From CAZGKX01 sp964525945 (GTDB lineage Bacteria; Pseudomonadota; Gammaproteobacteria; Legionellales; Legionellaceae), in the NCBI GenBank assembly GCA_964525945.1, contig CAZGKX010000002.1, positions 13,940 to 77,939 of the forward strand: DNA of 64,000 nt, written 5' to 3'. Positions 44,819 through 54,607 of the stretch are shown piece by piece. The first letter of the stretch is position 1. Each line of letters begins with the position of its first letter. The notes under the pieces are model-generated. The model was not told the origin of the DNA. It ran no database searches and saw nothing but the letters and a program-made list of their open reading frames with translations. A program made the translations under genes and the position numbers.

Positions 44819-46378
44819 ATGCTGCAAACCTCCGTTGTCAATAAACAATTCTCTCGCATCAAATCGGCAATTCGCGATCAATGGCTGTGGCGTTGCCTTT
44901 TCGCAGGCATTCTCGTGCCGTGTGGGTTTGCACCCATTCATTTGCCAGGGCTCGCTATCCTGGGTATGGCGTTATTGTTTGCCCAATTGCAACAACAGCC
45001 CCGCAAGCAAGCATTTATCAATGGTTTTATTTTTGGCTTGGGGTTTTTAGGGGTTGGCGTGTCGTGGATTTATGTCAGTGTTCATGAATACGGCCATCTT
45101 AACGCCCTCGTTTCTGCAATAATCACTTTGTTTTTTGTTTTTTATTTAGCTATTTACCCAGGTTTAGTCGCTTTATTGTACAGCCAACTGTCTATAAAGC
45201 GTTCGATGTTACTGCAGTGTTTTCTATTTAGTGCCCTTTGGTGCTTGGGTGAGTATGCACGCTCCACGTTTCTCAGTGGCTTCCCCTGGTTGCTGCTTGG
45301 TTACGCACAAATAGACACCCCATTAAAACATTTATTGCCGATCATTGGCGTCTACGGTACAGGTTTTTTTGCCTGTTTGAGTGCGACCTTCTTGGTGGCC
45401 AGCGTATTCAGCAAACGCCCACTGAAATACCTCTACCTCATGGCATTCATTGCCATTTTACTGGCACCAGGGTTGCTTCACAAAATAGAATGGACCACGG
45501 TGAACCCTACCCCAATCTCGGTCGCAGTGGTTCAGCCTAACTTATCCATTCGTGATCAATGGGATGAACATTTATTTTGGCAGTTATTGCAGCAATACGA
45601 CGATGCATTTAATCAACTGATTGGCAAAAAGCAACTCATTGTTTTGCCTGAGTCGGCGATTCCTTTGCCGGCAAGCTACATTCACGATTTTATGGACAAC
45701 ATTCACCAACGCGCCAAAGAAATGGGTACCTCCATTTTGCTAGGCATCCCTATGCCTACAACGGCTGACGACAACGCGTATTACAACACGCTGACTGCTC
45801 TTGGGCGTGCGAAAGGATTTTATTTCAAACAACACTTAGTCCCTTTCGGCGAATTTATTCCCCAATCGTTTAGAGTTTTAACAGAGTGGCTTTCCATACC
45901 CGCCGCCAATATGAAACCAGGCAAATCGAACCAAAAATTGATCCACAGCAACCATTACCCCATAGCATCACTCATTTGTTATGAATTAGCGTACCCCCAA
46001 TTGCTTCGCCAGCAAATGCCGCAAGCCCAGTGGATTGTCTCGATCAGTGACGATGGCTGGTTTGGCCATTCCTTAGCAATGTACCAACAATTGCAAATGG
46101 CCCAGGTCTTGTCCATGTTGACGGGACGTTTCCAAGTGGTTGCCAACAAAGAAGGACTGTCCTCCATCATTGATGAACATGGGCAATTGCTGCATACACT
46201 CCCTGCTTTCACGGCCGGTGTTTTAGAAGCAACCCTTTACCCTGCAACAGGCGCAACACCCTGGGTACGTTGGGGGGATGGTTGGCTGTTGTTGCTTTGC
46301 TTATGCCTGGTGATACTCGCAGGGATCACATCAGCGCGCCGTCACATCACAAACAGAAAAATAATAAAACAGGTGTGA
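44819..46378 (+). CDS. lnt: Apolipoprotein N-acyltransferase
   Basis: Lnt, 519 residues, adds the third acyl chain to the N-terminal cysteine of lipoproteins at the periplasmic face of the inner membrane. Six to eight N-terminal helices (to about 220) with the conserved FLSGFPWLLLGYAQID precede a nitrilase-type domain. The Glu-Lys-Cys triad is visible: VLPESAIPL, FKQHLVPFGEF and LICYELAYP. SISDDGWFGHSLAMYQQLQM is the family's following signature. The ATG at 44819 has no clear ribosome-binding site; a GTG one codon earlier is equally possible. It should mature LptE and RlpA, both encoded nearby. Confidence 0.95.
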   Translation: MLQTSVVNKQFSRIKSAIRDQWLWRCLFAGILVPCGFAPIHLPGLAILGMALLFAQLQQQPRKQAFINGFIFGLGFLGVGVSWIYVSVHEYGHLNALVSAIITLFFVFYLAIYPGLVALLYSQLSIKRSMLLQCFLFSALWCLGEYARSTFLSGFPWLLLGYAQIDTPLKHLLPIIGVYGTGFFACLSATFLVASVFSKRPLKYLYLMAFIAILLAPGLLHKIEWTTVNPTPISVAVVQPNLSIRDQWDEHLFWQLLQQYDDAFNQLIGKKQLIVLPESAIPLPASYIHDFMDNIHQRAKEMGTSILLGIPMPTTADDNAYYNTLTALGRAKGFYFKQHLVPFGEFIPQSFRVLTEWLSIPAANMKPGKSNQKLIHSNHYPIASLICYELAYPQLLRQQMPQAQWIVSISDDGWFGHSLAMYQQLQMAQVLSMLTGRFQVVANKEGLSSIIDEHGQLLHTLPAFTAGVLEATLYPATGATPWVRWGDGWLLLLCLCLVILAGITSARRHITNRKIIKQV

Positions 46379-46404
46379 CAATTTAACCCACATAATGGTA
46401 TAAT
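46375..46404 (+). promoter_or_regulatory. Strong candidate sigma-70 promoter
   Basis: GTGACA (46375-46380) and a consensus extended -10 TGGTATAAT (46396-46404) are 18 bases apart. It lies just past the lnt stop and 30 bases before the ATG of the 873-residue unknown protein. Confidence 0.65.
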
Positions 46405-46434
46405 CTTCGCCAACATGTTTATGGAGATTGAAAA

Positions 46435-49056
46435 ATGCCACGTTATCATCGAATTTTAGTGCGTTATCCCCTTGCTGACAGCAATGATTGGTCAGCTTTG
46501 CATTGGTGTGATATTGAACTCGGTGACGACAATAAACTTATTTTTCGATTCGCCAAAGCAGTGACCGATGGAATGCCCGCTGATGATCAGTTTTTTACAC
46601 TGGACGCTAGCGTTGTAAAAAAGCTACGGGTAAACGATTTATTAGAAGAACAAAAAACATATTGCCTGGCGTTGCATGACGAGAAATTGTACCGTTTCGA
46701 TTTTAGTTTTCAAAATTTAACCAGAGGCAGGGCATGGACACCAACAGCCGCGGAGGAGTGGTCCAACAGCGACCTCCTACCACCGGCCAAGGCATTTACT
46801 TCCGAAGAACAAAAGATCGATCGGCGTTTACAGATGAGAGGCGACGAAGATTATAAAACCGTAAACGCCGAGAACAAGGACCAACTAGCGAACTTGCATT
46901 TGCAACAGCAATCATGGCTAACGGCTCATACTTCTGATAGCGGTGAAAGTGAAGCAAAATCAGACGCTGAAGACACTGCCGTGGACAGTTCTGCTGCGCA
47001 AATATCGACATTAATTTATTATCCGCGCATACTCATCAGCTACCCATTGCCGGCTAGCAACGCATGGTCGGTCCCACACTGGTGCGATATTGCGCAAGTA
47101 GAGGATGGTACTTTAGACGTTGAGATCGCGGATGCGACGCTTAGCGACAACATGCCTGCTGACATTGAATTTGTTAAGTTGGACGCCAACCAAATCAAAA
47201 AATTTCGTGTCATCGCCATGGACAATCATCCATCGTATTGCCTAGCATTTAAAGACAACGCAATGTTTCGCTTTAATGTTAAAGACTCATTTTATCTAAG
47301 AGGCCAGCGCTGGAACGCCTCGGACAGCAACCACCCGTGGCATAATGAACAGCCGCAACGACCCGCGACGATGTTTACTGGCGCAGAAACAAGTGGTGAT
47401 CCCCGACTCATTATGACCTCTGACACCGACCATCATGCCATTGCCGCGATTGACGCCACTGATTTTAAAACAGTGTATAAAACCTGGTTTGATAAACTTC
47501 AAGCCGAACAAAACAAACAACAAGCGGCCCTAGCAGATAAAGAACAAGAGGCAAAAGCCAATCGAACGATTTTAGCGCATTGGGCAAAGGAAAAAAATAC
47601 TCTTGAGTTAAGCGCAGAAAATGTTGCCTCCAAATTAACCCCTGAGCAAGTCGAAATGGTGCTCAATGTGCTTCACAATCATTTATCTCACCTAAAAGCC
47701 GCCTCTCCTAGCGAAGAATCTTACACTACAGCATTGCTGGTAGCGCTTAATCGCGCCCATCGCGAGCAATTGAAAAAAGAGCTGGAGCATGACCAACTCA
47801 TCGCATTGGACATGTTTCATATGGATTTTTTATACGAAGAAGAAATGGCTGTTTTAAAAGGTTTTTATGCAGACGATCACCGCTCAACAGCCGATCAACC
47901 CCTAAGGTTTGATGTTCATCATTTTATTTTGGATGTTGTGTTTGAAGAATTAAAACGTTACCGCGTGGATTTGATTGATGAAGTGTCAAAAACGCACAAA
48001 GAAGCATGCACGCCATCGTATCGAAAATTAAAAATTGGCCAAAAGAAAGGGGCTCAGCCACCCGCGCCACCCATTGTGCCTCCTAAAGCAAAAGTAACCG
48101 TTCCTAAACCTGCTCCACAGAAAAGCTCGTCACCTCCCGTTAGTGATTTAGAGCTCATTATGCAAACAATCCTGGGTAGCGACAACACTAAGATTAATAC
48201 CGAATTATTAAATGATTTACTGGATGGTACCACTCCACTTGCTGCGATTCTGCACACGGAAGGGTTAACACCTACGAAAAAAGCATGGATAATAGACGTT
48301 GTGATGGCGCATCCATCAAAAATCACCGACTTCCCAACTTTTGGTGATTTTCTCGATTTATTGCTCCATACAGAAATTGAAGCAATTTTGACAAAAATCC
48401 CACGCCAGAAACTCCTGGATTTAACTTATGATGGTACGTTTTTTATTCAACTGATTCAAAAATACGATGGAGCTAATGTTTTACCTCGTTTATTGCAACA
48501 ATGTCCTAATTCCACAATATTGCTGGATTATAAACTATCAACGCTCATTGACAGCATCGATGCAACGGAACACTCCGAAATTATCGACAAAGCCAATGCT
48601 GTAAAAGATGCGTTTAGGGCAATGATGAACACCGATGATCTAGATGAAACGGAGGAATTTGATGAGACGGAGCTAGAAAATATTGTCGATGCGCTTCGGC
48701 TTACTATTCAACTGTTGGAAGCTAAACCAGGCCATGACCGGGCTGCCTGTCTGGATGAGTACAGAACATTTGCAAACGTTAATGCCAGTAACAATGTAAA
48801 TTGGACAATAGCGAGCGTGCTCATGCTGGCATTGGGAGTGGCCGTTGTGGCAGCCGGCATATTCATTGCTATCACCGGTGCAGGCGTAGGAGTAAGTACG
48901 GGTTTATGCCTTGGCGGTGTTTCAATCGCAACGGTAGGGTTGAGTATGTTTTCCAGCAAACCTTCTCCAAACTCACTTACCGCCGAACAAGAGTTGATGG
49001 TTGATCTGGCTGACGAAATTGAAGCCCTGGATCCGAGCATTACATTGATATTTTGA
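46435..49056 (+). CDS. Unknown 873-residue protein with a duplicated N-terminal domain and C-terminal membrane hairpin
   Basis: I recognise no family. The N-terminal ~165 residues are repeated at 196-352. Corresponding blocks are YHRILVRYPLADSNDWS / YPRILISYPLPASNAWS, HWCDI in both, MPAD in both, KKLRV / KKFRV, YCLAL / YCLAF, and RGRAWTPT / RGQRWNAS. A charged linker and coiled coil (about 350-450) follow, then a Pro/Lys linker (about 543-572) and a helical domain. Residues ~790-839 are a Gly/Ala-rich hydrophobic hairpin (LALGVAVVAAGIFIAITGAG), probably two membrane spans. The tail ends DEIEALDPSITLIF, an acidic end with hydrophobic last residues, as in many Dot/Icm substrates. It has its own strong promoter and stands between lnt and leuS. 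Effector status is inference. Confidence 0.7.
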   Translation: MPRYHRILVRYPLADSNDWSALHWCDIELGDDNKLIFRFAKAVTDGMPADDQFFTLDASVVKKLRVNDLLEEQKTYCLALHDEKLYRFDFSFQNLTRGRAWTPTAAEEWSNSDLLPPAKAFTSEEQKIDRRLQMRGDEDYKTVNAENKDQLANLHLQQQSWLTAHTSDSGESEAKSDAEDTAVDSSAAQISTLIYYPRILISYPLPASNAWSVPHWCDIAQVEDGTLDVEIADATLSDNMPADIEFVKLDANQIKKFRVIAMDNHPSYCLAFKDNAMFRFNVKDSFYLRGQRWNASDSNHPWHNEQPQRPATMFTGAETSGDPRLIMTSDTDHHAIAAIDATDFKTVYKTWFDKLQAEQNKQQAALADKEQEAKANRTILAHWAKEKNTLELSAENVASKLTPEQVEMVLNVLHNHLSHLKAASPSEESYTTALLVALNRAHREQLKKELEHDQLIALDMFHMDFLYEEEMAVLKGFYADDHRSTADQPLRFDVHHFILDVVFEELKRYRVDLIDEVSKTHKEACTPSYRKLKIGQKKGAQPPAPPIVPPKAKVTVPKPAPQKSSSPPVSDLELIMQTILGSDNTKINTELLNDLLDGTTPLAAILHTEGLTPTKKAWIIDVVMAHPSKITDFPTFGDFLDLLLHTEIEAILTKIPRQKLLDLTYDGTFFIQLIQKYDGANVLPRLLQQCPNSTILLDYKLSTLIDSIDATEHSEIIDKANAVKDAFRAMMNTDDLDETEEFDETELENIVDALRLTIQLLEAKPGHDRAACLDEYRTFANVNASNNVNWTIASVLMLALGVAVVAAGIFIAITGAGVGVSTGLCLGGVSIATVGLSMFSSKPSPNSLTAEQELMVDLADEIEALDPSITLIF

Positions 49057-49106
49057 AGAATGCTTCATAGGTCCATGTACCATGTTTTATGCGGTATCCA
49101 GACGAT

Positions 49107-49158
49107 CGTTATTTCAGATCGAAATTGGATGCCGCCTATGAAACGCAGAACGTAGGTA
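49107..49158. repeat. CAGATCGAA repeat, copy 2
   Basis: Shares ordered blocks with 20183-20235 (CAGATCGAA, TGGAT, CCG, CGTAGG). It lies in the 256-base interval before leuS. The rest of that interval shows nothing I can name besides an AT-rich presumed leuS promoter region. Confidence 0.5.
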
Positions 49159-49312
49159 TGCTGGGCCTTTCTTTTACCGACTTACCATTCATAAACACAA
49201 AACATAAAACCTAGCTCTTTCTATTTATATTTCTCTTCTCTTCACCCAACCTCTTGCTGCCACACTCAAGAGGCGTTATCCTTATCAACCTCACAATTTT
49301 AATGTTTAAACC

Positions 49313-51822
49313 ATGGAAATAAGCTACATACCGCAAGACGTTGAAGAGCAAGCACAACAATATTGGCAAAAAAAACAATCATTCAATGTCACTGAAGATT
49401 TGAATAAAGAAAAATTCTATTGCTTATCCATGTTTCCCTACCCCAGTGGCTCTTTGCACATGGGGCACGTTCGAAATTACACGTTAGGCGATGTCATTAG
49501 TCGCTATCAGCGCGCCTTGGGTAAAAATGTCTTGCAACCCATAGGTTGGGATGCATTTGGGCTGCCTGCTGAAAATGCCGCCATTAAAAATGGTATCCCT
49601 CCTGCCGAATGGACGAGAAAAAACATTGCCGCCATGAAAGCCCAATTTATGAAATTAGGCAATGCCTATGACTGGCGTCGTGAAATCACCACATGTGATC
49701 CCTGTTATTACAAATGGGAACAATGGTTTTTTATCAAATTGTTTGAAAAAGGTTTGGTTTATAAAAAAAATGCGGTGGTCAATTGGGATCCAGTGGATCA
49801 AACCGTTTTAGCAAATGAACAAGTCGTGGATGGACGAGGATGGCGCTCCGGAGCGTTGGTGGAACGCAAAGAAATATCTCAGTGGTTTATAAAAATTACC
49901 GCCTATGCGGATGAATTATTGCTTGGTTTAGACACGCTGGATGGCTGGCCATCCCAAGTCAAACAAATGCAACGGAACTGGATTGGTCGCTCGGAAGGCA
50001 GTGAAATCTTTTTTAAAGTGAATGGTTTCCCCAAACGCCTTAAAATTTACACCACTCGGCCCGATACCCTGATGGGAGCAACGTACTTAGCTGTTGCCCC
50101 TGATCATCCCTTAGCAAAATTCGCCGCCAATAACGATGCTGACGTCCAAGCGTTTATTGACAGTTGCCAAGGCATAAAAATGGCCGAGGCAGAATTGGCC
50201 ACCATGGAAAAACGGGGCATTGACACGGGGATGAAAGCTCTTCATCCAGTGAGCGGCAAAGAAATTCCTGTTTGGATAGCCAATTTTGTGTTGATGCAAT
50301 ATGGTGCTGGCGCAGTTATGGCCGTTCCTGCTCATGATCAACGCGATTGGGAATTTGCCCAAAAATACAACTTGCCTCTGCAAGAAGTCATTCAACCCAG
50401 CGAAAAATCGCATGATTTATCAAAATCCGCTTACACTGGCGAAGGTGTATTGATTCATTCGCAAAGCTTCGATGGTTTAACATCCGCGGCTGCAAAAAAA
50501 GAAATCACTGCCTTTTTAGAAAACAATGACGCGGGCAAAGCCACCGTCAATTACCGTTTACGCGATTGGGGCGTTTCTCGCCAAAGGTATTGGGGCACGC
50601 CGATTCCTATGATTATGTGCGAAGAATGCGGAATTGTGCCGGTTCCCGAAGAAGAATTACCGGTGACGCTACCCGAGCAAATCGAATTGACAGGGAGTGG
50701 GTCGCCTCTTGCCCAGTGCAATGACTTCATCCACACCACCTGCCCGAAATGCGGTCAAGATGCCACTCGAGAATCAGACACCTTTGATACCTTTATTGAA
50801 TCGTCTTGGTATTACGCACGGTTCGCTTGCAAAGGCCAAACCAACGCCATGCTCGATGATCGCGCTAAATATTGGACCCCGGTTGATCAATACGTGGGTG
50901 GCATTGAACATGCGGTGATGCACTTATTGTATGCGCGTTTTTTCCATAAACTGATGCGTGATGAGGGTTTGGTCAATTCCGACGAACCTTTCAAAGCCTT
51001 ATTAAGCCAAGGCATGGTGCTGCGCAACGGTCACAAAATGTCAAAATCCGTTGGCAATACCGTGGACCCCAATCATTTAATTGACACATACGGCGCGGAC
51101 ACTGCAAGATTATTTGTCATGTTTGCAGCCCCTCCTGAGCAATCATTGGAGTGGTCGGATGCAGGTGTGGAAGGTTCGCATCGCTTTTTAAAACGATTAT
51201 GGGCCTTTACCTGCCAACACCAAGCTTTGTGCATTGAAGTCAATAAAGCGTATCTGGATGGCAACCATGATATTCAATGGCAAAATTGTGAAAGCCGCTT
51301 AAAAAAATCCCGTTTGGTTGTTCATCAAATATTGCAGCAAGCAAGCCATGATTTTGAGCGTCAGCAGTTTAATACCGTTGTTTCCAGCTGCATGAAACTG
51401 TTTAATGAATTAAGTGCTTATCACATTGAAACAGAACATGATAAATATTTTTTACACTCAGGCCTCAGCATTCTACTGCGTTTATTAGCACCAATTACCC
51501 CACATATATGCCACGTCGTCTGGCAACAACTGGGTTTTGAAAAAGCAATTATTGATGCATCTTGGCCTAAACTTGATAAAAGTGCGCTTAAAACAGAAGA
51601 TGCTGATTTTGTCGTGCAAGTGAACGGCAAACTGCGGGGTGGATTTACTGCCAGTGTCGNNNNNNNNNNCAGATTGCTTCACCCTCGCAAACTCGGATTC
51701 GCAATGACGAATTGATTGAATTGGCAAAACAGCACGTTGTTAGCTTTATTGAAGGCAAAAACATTGTAAAATCGATTGTGGTTGCTCATCGCCAACTGAT
51801 TAATTTGGTTGTGTCGGGCTAA
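49313..51822 (+). CDS. leuS: Leucyl-tRNA synthetase (split by a gap)
   Basis: LeuS charges tRNA-Leu. Class I signatures: FPYPSGSLHMGHVRNYTLG (HIGH region), the editing domain with TTRPDTLMGATYLAVAPDHP, and KMSKSVGNT (KMSKS loop). The C-terminal VQVNGKLRG segment is followed by a 10-N gap at 51660-51669. Coding resumes with QIASPSQTRIRNDELIELAK and ends LINLVVSG at the TAA at 51822. The halves are out of frame by one base as printed because the gap length is arbitrary. Compared with E. coli, about 11 or more extra residues lie between VNGK and the last helix; their DNA (51670-51709) resembles a dispersed palindromic repeat. An annotation stopping at 51715 would end in the wrong frame. Confidence 0.95.
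51660..51669. other. Assembly gap (10 N) inside leuS
   Basis: Ten N next to a palindromic-repeat sequence. In-frame joining needs a true length of 8, 11, 14 and so on. Confidence 0.99.
51670..51709 (-). repeat. GTCATTGCGAG-type palindromic repeat inside leuS
   Basis: On the minus strand this reads CGTCATTGCGAATCCGAG, then a short spacer and GCGAGGGTGAAGCAATCTG. It matches the frame CGTCATTGCGAG...GAAGCAATC of the repeat at 54574-54602. It is translated in leuS as QIASPSQTRIRND, where other LeuS proteins have no such residues. Confidence 0.6.
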
Positions 51823-51845
51823 ATAGATCGCACAAAGCGTTTATC

Positions 51846-51865
51846 ATCCCCGTGAAAACGGGGAT
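51846..51865. repeat. CCCCG-loop-CGGGG hairpin, copy 3
   Basis: ATCCCCG/CGGGGAT, a 7-bp stem around TGAAAA, 23 bases after the leuS stop. It could weaken read-through into lptE or be a repeat-family member (compare 10070-10084). Confidence 0.5.
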
Positions 51866-51896
51866 TCATTCACACCCCCGAGCCAGTTGAATCACC

Positions 51897-52397
51897 ATGA
51901 AATATCGATCATTGTTTCTGATGTTGCTTTGTTCAACCTTGTTATTAACCAGCTGCGGGTTCCACCTTCGAGGCATTCATGGCCTGCCTGCTTGGTTAAA
52001 TAACGTGGCCATTGTCATTGAAGATGCTCATCGCGATTTAGAGCCCCTACTGACCACACAATTGCAAGGGTATTCCTTGCGTGTTAACCCTGATCCCGCC
52101 ACGGCAACTTACTGGCTGATAATGGAACAAGACACCACCCGTCAACAAATCAGCAGTATTAGTTCCAGCACGACCCCCAGGCAATACCAATTGATTTACT
52201 CGTTACGTTTTAAATTAACGCGGGCAAAAGGCAAAGAAATTCTTCCCTCGTCAACTGTTGTTGTAACGCGGTTATTGACTGTAAACAGCGATCGAATCCT
52301 AGGTTCAAATTTTGAAGAAGAAACGTTAAAACGCGAAATGCGCATGGATGCCGTGGTACAAGTGCTGGATAGAATAGGCGCACAACATGCTCATTAA
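51897..52397 (+). CDS. lptE: LPS-assembly lipoprotein LptE
   Basis: LptE, 166 residues, an outer-membrane lipoprotein that plugs the LptD barrel and helps insert LPS. Lipoprotein signal MKYRSLFLMLLCSTLLLTSC with lipobox LTSC, then the family's GFHLRG right after the cysteine. The rest matches the short alpha/beta LptE fold by length. It lies after leuS and overlaps holA by 11 bases, the standard gammaproteobacterial order. Confidence 0.95.
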   Translation: MKYRSLFLMLLCSTLLLTSCGFHLRGIHGLPAWLNNVAIVIEDAHRDLEPLLTTQLQGYSLRVNPDPATATYWLIMEQDTTRQQISSISSSTTPRQYQLIYSLRFKLTRAKGKEILPSSTVVVTRLLTVNSDRILGSNFEEETLKREMRMDAVVQVLDRIGAQHAH

Positions 52398-53359
52398 ACC
52401 TCCAGCATTGCTAGCCACATTAAACAAAAAACGGCACGCATTGTACATTTTAACAGGCCAAGATCCATACCTATTGAACGAAGCAGCGGTCGATATCAAA
52501 CGCGTGTGTCAGCAACAACATGCCTGCGATAGTAAAACCCTGCAAATTCATGCGGCCGAAGACTGGCGTCTATTGATTGAGGAAGCCAATAGCTATTCCC
52601 TGTTTGCAGACTCTATTTTACTCGATGTCCGTTACGATAAAAAAACGTTAGACAGTGCGGGGAAGAAAGCATTGCAAACTTACATTGAACAAATCAACCC
52701 CCGTTGCATTGTCATTTTTAGAGCCAGCAATGTCCCTCATAAACAATTCAGCGGGTTTGTAAACCATGAGAGCGTTGGCCCAAATCCATTGGATCAACGG
52801 CCAATTAACGTCCCAAAACATTCGTTATGAACCCAAAGTACCTGAACTGATTCAACAACACACCCATGGTAATCTATTGGCCTGCGCGCAAGTGATTGAA
52901 AAAATTATACTGTCCTATGGCGCAGCCGAAGCAGTAACGCTGGAGCAGGTTAAAGAACAATTGATTGATCAATGTGATTACCAATTGTATGAGTTAGCAG
53001 ACGCTTGTTTGAGTTGTCAATTGGAAAAAGCACTGCGATTATTGCAAAAATCCAGCCAAGATCGCACCGAACCCACGTTAATCTTGTGGTTAATGACACA
53101 AGAAATTCGATTACTGATTCAATTGTCTTCTTTGCTGCGACAATCCGTGCCCTTAACCACGGCCTGTAACCAACTTAAAATATGGCCGCAACGTACAAAA
53201 TTGTACGAATTGACCGTGAAGCGGTTGCCTACGGCACATTTGCAGCACTTACTGTTCATGTGCCATCAACTGGATGAGGGCATAAAATCCAATCGCAACA
53301 CCCAAGTATGGCAAGGATTAGAACAATTGGCGATTGGATTATGCCAAAGCAATCCTTAA
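52387..53359 (+). pseudogene. holA: DNA polymerase III delta subunit, frameshifted
   Basis: HolA, the clamp-loader delta subunit. The first frame (52387-52830) gives the N-terminal domain (LATLNKKRHALYILTGQDPY, LLDVRYDKK, IVIFRASNVPHKQFSGFVNH), then turns to nonsense after about 52765. The second frame (52766-53359) gives the remainder (ALAQIHWINGQLTSQNIRYE, HGNLLACAQVIEKI, LWLMTQEIRLLIQL) to a normal end. Between the conserved blocks NVPHKQ and GNLLA, about 15 residues fewer are present than in E. coli HolA, so a deletion of a length not divisible by three is more likely than a single-base error. The gene is normally essential; a sequencing or assembly fault is the first explanation. Confidence 0.8.
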
Positions 53360-53440
53360 GCTCCATTCCGCGGCATCCATCTTGCAGCTATACTTAAGAA
53401 ATAAGAGCAATGAACCACGCTCAATCACCAAGGCCACGCC

Positions 53441-54487
53441 ATGGAAATTTCATTGTATTCAGCCATTGAATGTGAAAAAATTGCAGAAGAAGCGCATTTG
53501 CGTTATGTGAATAATGCCATGCCTGGAATCTCTCGGAGCTACTCAAACAATGGGTTTCGTTATGATTACCAAGGAAAACGCATTGTCGACCCTTTCACAT
53601 TAAAACGCATTGAAAAATTAGCCATCCCGCCAGCTTATCATGATGTGTGGATATGCCCTTTTGCAAACGGCCATATTCAAGCGACAGGTCGAGACAATAA
53701 AAATAGAAAACAATACCGTTACCACCCGCTTTGGCAAAAACACAGACAACAACAAAAATTTCATAAAATGCTCGAATTTGGCCAATCATTGCCTTTCATA
53801 CGGCAACACCTCAATCACGAATTAAATAAAAAACCCACCATGCAGAAGCAACAAATTATCTGCGCGGTGATTTATTTGCTCGATAAAACATCGGCAAGAA
53901 TAGGTAATTCTATTTATGAAAAAGAGAATAAATCCTATGGTTTAACCACTTTGCGCAAAAAGCATTTGTCTTTTCACGAAAACCGGGCAATTTTGCATTT
54001 TGAAGGTAAAAATTCCAAACCGTGGCACATTGATATCAAAGAAAAAAAATTGTTACGTGTTTTAAGACGCTGCGAGGAAATTCCTGGGTATAATTTGTTT
54101 AAATACCACGACGAAGCTGGCGATTTAAATGTTGTTACATCCCAAGACATCAATCATTATTTACAAGAGCTTACTCAACAACCTTTTACTGCAAAAGATT
54201 TTAGAACGTGGATTGCTTGTCGTGAAACATTATGTCGGTTAATTCATTACAATGGTCAAGCTCAAACATCAACGCAAATCCCCCAAGACGTCATCAAAGA
54301 AGTGGCATTGTTGTTAGGGCATACCGTCAACGTCTGCCAGAAACATTACATATACCCTGAGATTTTAGAATGGTGGCAACAAGAAAAATTACGCGCATGG
54401 GCCAGCAGGAACAAATCAAGAATCAGTGCTTGCAATGATGACGAGTTGCTTTTGTATTGGCTAAAAAAATCGAGTCAGAACCACTAG
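53441..54487 (+). CDS. DNA topoisomerase IB (poxvirus-like)
   Basis: A 348-residue bacterial type IB topoisomerase, relaxing supercoils through a 3'-phosphotyrosyl intermediate; the family is shared with eukaryotes and poxviruses. The N-terminal domain contains GFRYDYQGKRI and PPAYHDVWICPFANGHIQATGRD. The catalytic domain has the helix DKTSARIGNSIYEKENKSYG (active-site Arg), KDFRTWIACRETL (second Arg and neighbours), and the nucleophile Tyr303 in VCQKHYIYP. Length is normal for the family. It is a single gene between holA and a repeat-rich interval, and likely acquired separately from the housekeeping set. Confidence 0.93.
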   Translation: MEISLYSAIECEKIAEEAHLRYVNNAMPGISRSYSNNGFRYDYQGKRIVDPFTLKRIEKLAIPPAYHDVWICPFANGHIQATGRDNKNRKQYRYHPLWQKHRQQQKFHKMLEFGQSLPFIRQHLNHELNKKPTMQKQQIICAVIYLLDKTSARIGNSIYEKENKSYGLTTLRKKHLSFHENRAILHFEGKNSKPWHIDIKEKKLLRVLRRCEEIPGYNLFKYHDEAGDLNVVTSQDINHYLQELTQQPFTAKDFRTWIACRETLCRLIHYNGQAQTSTQIPQDVIKEVALLLGHTVNVCQKHYIYPEILEWWQQEKLRAWASRNKSRISACNDDELLLYWLKKSSQNH

Positions 54488-54553
54488 AAAATCCATGCCA
54501 TTGTCTCTTTGTTCTGTAGCCGCTCTCTTTATTCAAAAATTGCTCTTTTTGTT

Positions 54554-54602
54554 CGTCATTGCGAGCTCTTTTTCGTCATTGCGAGCGAAGCGAAGCAATC
54601 CA
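54554..54602. repeat. GTCATTGCGAG palindromic repeat, tandem half plus full copy
   Basis: CGTCATTGCGAG occurs at 54554 and again at 54574, the second followed by CGAAGCGAAGCAATCCAG, which forms an imperfect palindrome. The full unit is a widespread bacterial intergenic repeat type. It lies just past the cvpA stop, where it may act in 3'-end formation. A related unit lies inside leuS (51670-51709). Confidence 0.7.
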
Positions 54603-54607
54603 GCGCC

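Noticed and set aside
51670..51715. leuS ending at 51715
   Set aside because: That end results from reading through the N run in the wrong frame; the other frame gives the conserved LeuS C-terminus to 51822.
54554..54602. CRISPR-like repeat
   Set aside because: Only one and a half copies of a palindromic intergenic repeat; no regular spacers and no cas genes in the window.
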